A DNA stretch of 64,000 nt from Whitmania pigra (taxonomy: Eukaryota > Annelida > Clitellata > Hirudinida > Haemopidae): contig JAJTWR010000362.1 of the NCBI GenBank assembly GCA_021613335.1, positions 25,001 to 89,000 of the forward strand. Reading direction: 5' to 3'. Under the pieces are notes generated by a model, which saw nothing but the letters and a program-made list of their open reading frames with translations, did no database searches and was not told the DNA's origin. Shown one piece after another: positions 12,661 through 23,400 of this stretch (position 1 is the stretch's first letter; each line of letters starts with the position of its first letter). The position numbers and the translations under genes were made by a program.

Positions 12661-14159
12661 AAATGTTTCATGGTCAAAACATGCAAAAATCCCCATTCAA
12701 AGACATAACAGATGCAACTGGCAAGAACCTTTATAGCTTTTGGGTGAGTAATGACAGAGTCCAGAAGCTCGATTCAAGCTGCCTTTATTTGTTTGTTGCA
12801 GTAAAGTTTTTATTTAAATGTTTTTATGTGACAACTTCAAATTAATTTCCATTTAAATCGACAGAGATTAAATATTTATTACGTTTAAATAGGCGCTCAT
12901 GAAGGTGAATCCATTGTCAATTTTTACCATTTTTTAAAAATAATTCTTAAAACCGCATAGCGCAGAATCGTGGCCGGATTTGCCCAGGTGGGTAAAATGG
13001 GGACAGTTGGTTGGTGGTGGCCAAAAACCCGACCAGTAAATTAAAGGAGGAAAGAGAGTTCTAGATGCCCGCATCACACCCTATACAGGTTCCACTGCAC
13101 CCCCGGATCACTCCAAGATTAGGAACTTCTTAGAATTAAAAACAGTACTCAAGAAGAGACGTACTTCATGGTAAAACTATGGCCGGTTAAAATCGATTAT
13201 AAACTCTTTTCAGCAATAAGATAAGCCAGGATGATTCTTTAGATGACTTTCTCTTTGAGGAGTTTGTAGTGGTTGAATCATGAATTTTGTAACCATCGTC
13301 CTTCCGGTCACCATCGTCTATTAGCGCAAGCTTCCTTGATAAGTAGCTGTTCTTTTTTTGGCGCTGACATCAAGCGTTTGCCAAACTTTATTTTAAACCA
13401 GAACGTTCAAAATCCGGCTTTATAGTGGTTAACATAAGACAGCTTCGTGCTTCATAGGCCGAGTTGCCAGTCTTGTCTGTCGAGTTAGCCTTTCCGCTGC
13501 AATCTTTCCTTTTTTTTGCAGTACATTCGATGGTTGGAATGTATTTAAACAATATATATGTATATATGTAGAATGTATTTTTTGAGGACAAATATTTAAT
13601 CAACTGTCAATTAAATCAACAGCAACGACAACATTGTAAAAATGGAAACGTAATAAAATGTTCGTATTAGCATTTTTTCCTTTCTTCGAAAATTGAAGCG
13701 AACAGAATATGGATTGTTGAATATTCATGATTGGTTCGTGCAGTAACTATTTAGTCGCTAGGGTAAGAACTGCCCCTTAATTAATCCATGTGCCAACTAG
13801 AAACACTGGTGAACGTAAATTTTCATATTTATTAATATCAAATTTTTAGATTAAAATCAAATCTTTAGATTAAAATCAAGTCTTTAAATTAAAATCAAAT
13901 CTTTAAATTAAAATTTATATTAAAGACAATAATGTATAGCATTAATCTTCTCAACCATCGAGAGGTTCCACCATTTGGTCATATTTCGGACGCATAATTT
14001 TAATTGCATAATTTTGGACCAGTTGCGTTTAACGATGGCAACTTTTTACGAATAGAAATGCACAGAAATGCACAGAAAGGCAAGTTTTTTTTTAATACTG
14101 AAAAATCATATTTACATCATATTTGCATCATATTATGCCGCGTCATATTTACTGTTGAA
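12661..14159. other. Intergenic, no gene recognised
   Basis: Unique AT-rich DNA. The block 12,950-13,150 is less AT-rich and could be a transposon fossil, but no frame is recognisable. At 13,850-13,930 a short AAATCTTTAGATTAAAATC motif repeats three to four times. Confidence 0.6.
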
Positions 14160-14755
14160 GTGTTTATTTATTTGTGATCTTCTCTGTAACCAGTCAAAAA
14201 TGGTTCTAGCAACAATACGACAGATATGCAAACGCTAACTTTAGCGTTTAACTTTGTTACGCAACAAATTGACAGGAACATTTCGTATTCAGGATTATTT
14301 AATTCAACCAACTAGATTTCAATTCAGGAACAAATAAATCTTCAGAACCTTAGAACAATTTTTTATTTAAAAAGCATGCAGTTTATTTAGATTAATGTTT
14401 AAAATTAAATAATTTTAATATTTATTCACAAGGACAATCAAACACCAACACGTTCTAAATTCCACCCGGGTCTGTTGTCCCAGGAAGACGTTCAAGTCCA
14501 CACGACTTCATTCTTGCCTAGGTGACAACTGAATTAACTTCAGTAAAATCAAAAAAATTAGCGAGATAAAAAAAAGTTTTTTTTAATTCGATTGTTCTTT
14601 CACATTATGAGTAATGATGTTCAAATTAGTTCCAAAACAAATTCAAATAAAATTTGTAAGCCATTTCGGGATTTTTCTTTGCTACGAACAATGCATGTCT
14701 GTAGCATGATTTCTCAAAGAGATAAAGTGCTCCTTATATTAGTGATTACCAAAAT
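14160..14755 (+). repeat. Dispersed repeat, copy 1
   Basis: This about 600-bp segment recurs in the same orientation at about 28,660-29,130 and inverted at 37,395-37,960. Shared landmarks are CAACAATACGACAGATATG, TCCCAGGAAGACGTTCAAGT and TTCTTTCACATTATGAGTAA. I find no open frame, terminal repeats or target-site duplication. In the other two copies it follows the 3' end of the duplicated HECT-less gene; here it precedes that gene. Confidence 0.75.
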
Positions 14756-14759
14756 ATAA

Positions 14760-14980
14760 TTTCTCTACATTTTAACAACATCCAACCATCCTGGAGCTCT
14801 TCAAGAGACGCCTGAAAACCCACTTTTTTGAGACACCTCAGGGCCTCTGACATAACATGAACACAACGACTCCAACGCTTTAAAAATTTACTATTATTAT
14901 TTTTAGGTTTAGTTTTTATTATAATTGATTAACTTTTGTGTACGTGATCACCTGTTAATGTCAATAAAAGTATATTATAT
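14760..14980 (+). mobile_element. Probable non-LTR retrotransposon (LINE) 3' remnant
   Basis: The short frame 14,788-14,850 reads LFKRRLKTHFFE and then stops. A motif of this kind (FK.RLKTHLF) is typical of the extreme C-terminus of CR1/L2-type LINE reverse-transcriptase proteins. A short 3' tail with an AATAAA at about 14,963 follows. No upstream reverse-transcriptase sequence is visible, as expected for a 5'-truncated insertion. Family assignment is from memory of the motif only. Confidence 0.4.
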
Positions 14981-15194
14981 CTAAATATATTATAAAAAGA
15001 TATTTGTAAGTTTAGAATTCAGATTCAGAAATTACTTAAAATTTCAGTACAATAAAATATTACGTTTATTGGCGCATATTAATAAAATTATAGCTTTATA
15101 ATATTTTAAGTTTAATACATCATCTTTGGTTTATTGAAGGGGAAAGTATTTAGGAACACCAACATCATTATTAATTTCAGAAACCCATTTTAAC

Positions 15195-18100
15195 ATGTCT
15201 AACATCGATATGTCTGAAGCAATGACGGGTAAACATTAAAGGCTTTTGAAAAATTTATTAAAAACGATTGTTTATAACTTAAGTTTAATATTCAGATTCA
15301 GAATTGCTTAAAAGTTTGCTTGTTGTTGAGAATATAGTTCATCGATACGGGAGGGTAAGAATCAGTTATTAGTTATTATTTAAAATTATCTAAAATTATT
15401 TGTGGCTTTCAAAGAAACACTTAAATAAAATATACTTTGTTAATAATAATTTGTTTTTGCTAGCTTACGGAATGTAATATGAAGGAATTAGCAAGAGTAG
15501 CGTTGAGTTTGAGGTTGGTCGATTAACTTATAATATTAATAATAATGTATTATTGTATAATTACAATATCGAAACATGATCTAGTTTCCACACAATAAAC
15601 AGTTAGTCACAAACAGAAATGGTTAATGATTGTTTTAATGCTTCAGCAATCTTCTGCCCAAAGTGTCCGACTTTACTCTCTACGACATTGATGATATATT
15701 GTACCAAAACGAGAATATAACTAATGTACAAACGTTGAGTAAGTTTTAGTGGCATATTTAGTGAGTTATTTTTATTTAAATGAATTTTTAGTGATAAATT
15801 TATTATCTGCAGGTTTCGGTTCAAAAGAATCCAATACGAAATTAAATCTTAAATGCATTTACTTTTTCCTTTACCTCCATTCAATTATGGTAATTATGCA
15901 TTATTTATTAACGATAGTTGTTTAATTAGAAGTAATAGGTCAGCTAATAAATTATGTAATATTGCGCTTGTTTTTCTTCGTCCAAGGTTTCACACAATCT
16001 GCTGCCGGATTCATATCGTCACATGTTGGATGAAATTTGCCTTCAAATTTGCGAGCATTCTCCTACTGAAATATCTAAAGATGAAGATTATGTCGATTCG
16101 GTGTTAACGTAAGGATACACTTTCAGAATAAAACAAAAAAAATCTTTAAATGAAAATAACACTTATTTACTTTCATTTAATAAGATTAATACATCGGTTA
16201 AGAGAAACGGGAAACGCAAAGAATGTGTGTTTGTGTCTAAAGATATTGAAGCTCGCTCTCACAAATAACAGGCAGAGGATGATAGACAAGTTACAATCAA
16301 GATTACATTGTAAATAATATCCATATCTAATCTGTCGCAACGACTATTCTCAATCCTGAAGAACACATACCTGACAATTGTGGCCACTTCATGCTTCATT
16401 CACGATGCCCTTCAACCAAAACACAAAATACATAATTTTATCATTACAGATAATAGTATAGTCCTTACTGTACAAAAATTACTAAACATACCTGAAGTAA
16501 GATCTCATACGCAAAGAAGAATGAGTAGCTGGTTATCACTACAAGGTTGAAAATTATTAGTTTATTATATGTAGTACAACTTAAAATTAAATAATTAACT
16601 AATATTTATTTTATACCATCAGCCTCATACATTCTGGACATTATAGATCTGAAATCGTTTAAGTCTTTTGATTTAGTGAGAAGATTCATTAAAGATGGTG
16701 ATAATGTCAACCCGCAAAAAGAGGTTTTGGTCCCCTTTGATAATTAATGCTTTATTAATAATAATAATATAATAGATTTATATGCTGCATTATAATGTTA
16801 TATCATTAACTATTTCGCCAATTTTGTTTCGGAAACTCTTTCAGAGTTGTCTCCACATAATATCTATAAGAAATGTTGCTTAGAAAAATGTTGTCTGTTG
16901 AAAAATTAATGTTCACCCTTTTTACTCATTTATATAGCAGCAATTAGATAGCAAATACTTGCAAGATAATGTACTCCCGTTAAAAGATCTCTATTTCCCG
17001 AACTACTTTTGTGATCACCTCTATTCCTTCTTCATGACGGCAAAAACTAATGAGCAGAGACTGCAGCGGCTTAAGGATTTCTTGATTGGCTCCTGGAAAA
17101 ATGTAAAAATAACATATATTTTTTTATCTGTAAATCTTTGTTAGTAATAACAATACTTATTGCCGCTGAAATGTGGCATCTGGTTAAACTTTATAATGTT
17201 AATTAGTTTAAGTATTTCCATAAAAAAAAAGGTAAAAGCTAATAATTTAGTTTGCTTGATTACAGAAATATCAATTTAAAATGGTGGTCCTGTTCAACAT
17301 TTGCGACAATTTCGTTAATAGATTTAGTACAACGATTGAATTGCTTTTAATGGTGAGACATCTTTTGAAATATTTTAAGAATTTTTAATAATAATTGCAC
17401 TAATAATATTGTTATACTGTTTATTGTAGTTTAGATGAATGTTGACACCTTTACACTTACCTATTATTTATATCAATCTATGCAGAATGTGATCCACATA
17501 ATTTTACTTTTAAACCAATTTGGAATGTAGAACCGCGTATATCCAGAAAATATGCTGAGAGCTATGGAAAAAATGTATGGCTGTGAAATTGAAGATTATT
17601 TGACGGGAGTCAAAATGAACACCAACGAGGTTGTCGGAGATGTAAAATCTGAACTGAACGACATTGGAGGAGACAATTTCCAGATTCCAGAGGAAGAAGA
17701 GGACTACACAATCGAACGTTTTCTGTTCTTTGACTCTTTCATAAAAGAACTTCAATTGCTGAATATAGTTCATTCTGCGTGTATGAAATGTCAAGAACTA
17801 CTCGATGTACGTCGGCTAAAAAATGAAAACAAATTGTGTTTATTATTTGTAAATTTGTAAATTTTATTTGATGTAAATTTAATTTCAGATTGAGGGCGAT
17901 GTATTAGGCCACGATAGCCGTATTTTCAGAAAAAACTCTTTTATCCTGACCCGATATCTCAAAAATGCCCTCGTAAACTCAGGAAATCGTGGTCACCTGC
18001 CGTGGGTTATAGAAGTCATTTCAAAAACCTGGTGAGATTGGATATTAGGTTTTCGTAATAATAAAATATTTATTTTAACTGTATTAATATTATTTAATGT

Positions 18101-18561
18101 CTGGACAAATTAATTAATAAATTTAATGTTTCAGTCCCTTTCTCATGCTTCCTAAAAGATACGAATATTTAATGAAAGATTTGATGAAAAAGCTGAAAGG
18201 AGAAGAAGTTGATGAGGTGAGTTATTTAACTGATCAGTCTTAGAACACATCAGATTTAGAACACATTAGATGTTTGAAAAAGTTGAAACTTTCTTTAGCT
18301 TAGGGAATTACTCCGAAATACCCTGCCAACACAGGCTACTTAGGCCAAAAATATAATTAAGAAAATTTAATATCGAAACTACGATTAAATGCAATATTAT
18401 TTATCATTAATATATTTGGTTATCTTAAAATATAAATTAATGAATTGGTTGATAGCGGTTGAGCATGGATGGTGTTTACTATCTTTGATCTATTATATTT
18501 GATTTTTGTAGAATACCGAAGAAGAGATATTTTTTGCCATAAATTTGTCATACGACTGGAT

Positions 18562-18596
<35 letters not shown>

Positions 18597-18676
18597 ATGA
18601 TGATGATGATGATGATGTTGATGATTATGATGATGATTATGATGATGATGATGATGATGATGTTAACGATGATTAG
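15195..18676 (+). CDS. Unnamed 12-exon gene, TRIP12/UFD4 pre-HECT-like, HECT-less, poly-Asp tail
   Basis: Proposed exons: 15195-15228, 15296-15354, 15464-15496, 15987-16108, 16457-16545, 16623-16723, 16938-17102, 17266-17352, 17531-17806, 17889-18031, 18135-18216, 18512-18676. Phases agree throughout and give 451 residues. The donor of exon 3 and acceptor of exon 5 were chosen to keep frame and are the weakest points. The body looks alpha-helical, without signal peptide or membrane segment. Exons 10-11 contain GHLPWVIEVISKTCPFLML, close to the G.LP.WL.E..K.CPF.FP motif just before the HECT domain of TRIP12/UFD4 ubiquitin ligases; no HECT domain follows. The last exon encodes about 37 mostly Asp residues from a GAT microsatellite and then stops. 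AATAAA lies at 18706. Function unknown; an adaptor or a decayed ligase relative are possible. Two further partial copies occur in the window. Confidence 0.6.
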
Positions 18677-20409
18677 TAATAGAAATAGTTAAAACAGTTA
18701 TATACAATAAACTTCACTAATTTTTGTCTTAGGCCATGATTTGGCAGGTTCTATTTTTTTATGTTAAAGTTGCAACTGAACATGTAATTAATCATAGTCC
18801 GTCACATAAATGTATTTATTACTTTTTATTATTAATGTCATTAATTATAAATCGTTACCTGGACATCCAGGATATTAAGTTTTGTCCTCCTCTTAATGTG
18901 GATGCTGATTAAATATTTATTATGCGGCTTCTGATTGGTCCGCTGTTTTGCAAATTCACAAAAAACTGAAGATGATTTTGGATGGGTGATAATGCTTGCA
19001 ATCTTTCAGGGATGGGTTTAAGTTTATGCAAACTTAGCAAAGATAGCCTTTGCCTCTTTCGTGTTACAGATTCCTCATAAGATCTGTAAACTTTCTGCAA
19101 GTTAACCCTCAGTGATAACCAATGACGTAATCATTTTACGGTATTTAGTAAATAAATCGTTTAATAATAAAGTTGCACAATTTCTACAAATGATTATAGC
19201 TTTCTGTCCCTTCTACATCAAACATCAAATGGTAGAATGTGGAATCTGGTTTTGCCAGCCATCAACCAGAAGTCGGCCAAGTTGACATCCTGGTTCATAT
19301 AGGAAGTTGGAAACCAAAATTTAGGACTTTTTTAGGACTTTTTAGGACCTTCTACTCCATTTTTTAGGACCAACAATAGTAACAAAAATAACAATATTTA
19401 GATTTTAATTATTCATTGTTGTATAATTTAACATATATCATAAGACAGTAACATGTGAATGTTCATAATATCGATTTATTTAAATAAAAATCAATTTTCC
19501 AAGTCTTTCTCTAAAGTTGCAATTTCACTTTTGCCTTGCTATCTTTCCTCAGGCTGTTTGCCTGGACCAAAAGATCCATGTTCCAGGTTCTTACACTTTC
19601 GTCCATTAATATTCGAAATTCTCTGTCCAACATATTCCTGTTATGTTTTAGAGTCTTCAGCTTCTTCCTCAGCATGATCATGTCCTCTTCATCTGCTTTT
19701 CGTTTTGAGATTACAGCTGCCTATCGCTCCTCCTCATGCAAGGTATCCAAATAAAATTTATATCTTTGTCTTGATGCTTTAAAATGGCTCAGGACCTCAA
19801 GAACAAAGGGACCAATTTCCCGCGAATTGTTTCAATAATTGTTTTCAATTTCAATAAAACTTATGAACATTATTTTTTTGAACCTTTATCATTTTTTAGG
19901 ACTTTTTTTTATTTTTTAGGACGTCCTTCACTTTTTTAGGACTTTTTAGTACTAAAAAACCGAATTTCGGAAATTTAGGACTTTTTAGGACCTGTACGAA
20001 CCATGTGACATTCGTCTTCTGAAAAGAAGGTCGCAAGTGACCACTAACACAAATTGAAATCACTTAGTATATGGATTAGAGTGCATAGAAAAATCATTAG
20101 GTCATTAAATTGCCAGATGTCTTTTAAGATCTGTTTTGGAAATGCAAGCTTTAAATACACTGCGAGCTTAATGGCTGATAATACCTGGGGGGCGGAGGTC
20201 AGGGTTTTACGATTCGGTTGGAGAAGAAATGGAGCCTGTGAGTATTTTTGGCGGAGTATTTTTTAGGTGAAGGGTGTGACCACGTATGTAAGATAACAAA
20301 AATATTTCGATTTGTTTCGAAGAAAAATATTTCATCAATTTTGTTTTATTCCACTCAAATAAACAACATCGTAAAACAGTTAAATAATAATAATATAATA
20401 ATACTAATG

Positions 20410-20445
<36 letters not shown>

Positions 20446-20469
20446 TAAAATTATATAATGCTAATTTTG
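18677..20469. other. Intergenic with clustered TTTTTAGGAC motifs
   Basis: Downstream of the stop, 18,680-18,960 is shared with the two other copies of the upstream gene. Two clusters of the decamer TTTTTAGGAC (about 19,320-19,370 and 19,900-20,000) bracket about 550 bases that hold a minus-strand open frame listed separately. A short (AAT)n tract lies at 20,410-20,445. A TTTATT at about 20,345 could be the minus-strand poly(A) signal of PIGG. Confidence 0.65.
19511..19720 (-). other. Unrecognised coiled-coil-like open frame
   Basis: A minus-strand frame of about 69 codons, open from the stop at 19,721-19,723 to TAG at 19,511-19,513. It reads charged and heptad-like (for example LRKKLKTLKHNRNMLDREF) and has balanced composition unlike the random frames nearby. 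No start context or splice partner is identified. It could be one exon of a lost gene or part of a mobile element delimited by the flanking TTTTTAGGAC clusters. Confidence 0.3.
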
Positions 20470-23400
20470 TTATTTACAATAAGAAATACATTTTAAAGTA
20501 ACACTGCTTAACAACACAAACAATGTAATGAGAAGTTGCAAGACGACGACGTAAAGGAACTTTGGCGCGAAAACCGACCAGACGAACAGGTGATACCTCA
20601 TCGTTATCATGACCACCAGATAAAAACTGGAAGACAAGCTCTGAACTGTCAGGAGAGCCAGTAAGGCTCTTTGAACGTCATCCTTTCTGGAATTTTTGGC
20701 TGGTGACTTTCGTAGACCACCATCATCATCATCATTATTCCTATTGTGATCATCATCATCGTCGTCACCGCTATTCCTATTGTGATCGTCCTCGTCATTA
20801 TTCCTACTGTGATCATCACAATCATTGGCATCTCTCCAGGACGAAAGTTCTGAAAAACGGAGATGTTGGTCCGAATCATCAGGAACTTTGACGTCATCAG
20901 TCCCACGACACAAAGAGGACGGCGACAGAGAAAAAGCAGGCGACACTGACTGTATCTCGTGAGTCGATCCTACATTCCTCTGGACAATCAACTCGATGAC
21001 GAGGGACAGAAGCCAGAACTCGACGGACGAGAAGGTGTGGATGAAGGTCAAAGAGGTGGCTGCCAAAAACGAGTAACTCCTCTGCCCAATGTTGCCCACG
21101 GAGAAGTCGATGGTGGTGAGGTTGTTGGAATTCCCCTAGGTGATGGTGTTTCAATTAATTAATTAATGTAATGAATAATTAATGTGCTAATTAATGGTAT
21201 GTTAATTTAAGTTACCTATGATTACTTATTAATAACACGGTTAACGTTATAAAACAACCAACAATAAAATGAAGTGATGACAAGATAGAATGATAAAAAC
21301 CCTCAACTCACCTGATAATAGAAGAAAGTATGACCCATCCACAGGTAGAAAACAGCCGTCGTACCAGGACCAAACATCAGCGATGATGATGATGAGTGAC
21401 TGAAGAGAAGATGAAGGAAAGAAGCAGAGACGTAATTAAAAAGCACAAGGATGCTGTTGTGCGGCCTGCACAAGGTGAGTGATGTCATGACTAAGGACAG
21501 TCTAAAGTCTTCCATCATTTCACGAAGGACGACTCTTGTGTCACCATCGCCTTCCCCATTTCTTGTACTCTTCCTCAGAGTTGCAAGGACTGCTCTGAGG
21601 CAGGATGTCAAGATCAGCAGAGCAGACGCTCCAAGAGATATCTGAGCTGTTACGATTCTGTCAAATGAAAACGTGTAAGGAGCTTAATTTCATTTAACCA
21701 GTTGACTGTCTTATGTTTTAAGACATCTGTCATTATTTAGCAAATTCATTATTGTTTATTTTCATTACAATTTTTTTATATTTAAAAATTGGGCCACTTT
21801 TTTTTGTTTTACTCTTAAAACAACCTCTTGTCACCAAGTGTAAGTCTTGATGATGATTAAGAACCATTGTTCATCCAAACTCATTATAATAAATAATGCA
21901 ATGTAGATTAATTAATATTATTTATCAGATTAATTATTACATCAACGAATACCTAATTTCCTCGTGAGACGTCATGATTCCCGAGAGAGAGGCACCAATC
22001 AGTTCGCCATGGAATTGGTGGACGAGCGAAGAGACGAATCCGCAGGTCAAAAACAGCCTTGCCAACGTGCGACCTCTGCACCTCATGAGTTCAAGGACGA
22101 GAAGAGTTGCCGTGGAAACCACAACGAGAAGGATTAGATAACGACTATTCTCCTGCCTGCGAATGCGAAGGAGAGAGTGAGTGATAATGATGATGAGGAA
22201 ATAAATCATTCAATTTAAAAAAACTTGTTTGCAGATGCAAAAACTCAAAGCCACAAGTCTCAAAAAAGAGCAAGCTCTGAAACCTGATCAGCCAATCTCC
22301 AACGTCATCCAAATGCTTCCATTTATCCCCCGTTCGGTTCCATGCCTTGGCCACCCTGCACGACATCGAGACCACGATGATTCCCAACATGGCCTTCAAT
22401 GTTCTCGACGAGAATGACGGCATGTCACCAGCATTCCTTGGAAAAACCAGAGAGTCGTAACCACTTCTAGGCAGGCAAACCCTGGAATAAGGGTTCACAA
22501 GGATTTACTCGTTTACCCGCAACAGCAGTCGTGGAAATAATACTTTATTTTAATAAAATTTCATTAAATAAATAAAAAGTATTTTATTAAAAACTAAGTA
22601 AAGCATTAAAAAGCGATCTAAAATGTAGATCTTAAAACCCGCTGAAATGACTGATGGCATCATTCGAGAGCAAGATGAGGCTGAGGAGGAGGAAGCTGAT
22701 GACGAGGAAGTGATGCGTGTTTTGCTCTTCCTCGATGAAACTGCTCGACAACATGCTCACACTATGCAACACGATGCCCACAATTACCAGGCCTGTCGCT
22801 GGCGTGGCAATAGAATTCTGAATTCATATTAAATTAATGTAATTAATTAATTAATTGAATTAATGTAAAGCAAGTTAAGGTATAGAATACAGAAATGTTA
22901 ATACTGGATTTAAATCTAAAAATTAAACATCATCATTTTGAAATAAATATGAATAAAACATCATCAACTCCTTGTACTCAATTATGTTGAAAATGTATAA
23001 AATAAATTGAAATTGTTATTATTAAATTTTAAAAAATAAATTAAACGACAAATGACCACAACAAGTCGAACCTTGACATAGTTTATCTTGGCACTGAGTT
23101 GTTGAGAGTTCATCGCAACTTCGTCCGTGAACACGAACAGAGACGAGACCACCAGCGTTTCCATGGCAACCGACTTCCACCAAATCGTTCCTTCGGACGA
23201 GAAGAGAAACAGGTGAACCACTCCACCGACAACCGACACCGATGCAGGTACGACCAGGTGTCTGACACCGTCACCTGGATTGGTGTTTGGAGAAGCCAAT
23301 CTCCAGATCAAAGTGATGCTACACTGACATAAAAAAAAGCCTCTTAGTTATACTTGGAAACATATTATTTTAGCCTTTAAACCTATTTCAACCTTACCAG

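Noticed and set aside
15603..15824. Minus-strand frame inside the HECT-less gene intron
   Set aside because: Looks mildly protein-like but lacks splice sites and relatives, and lies within an intron of a gene on the other strand.
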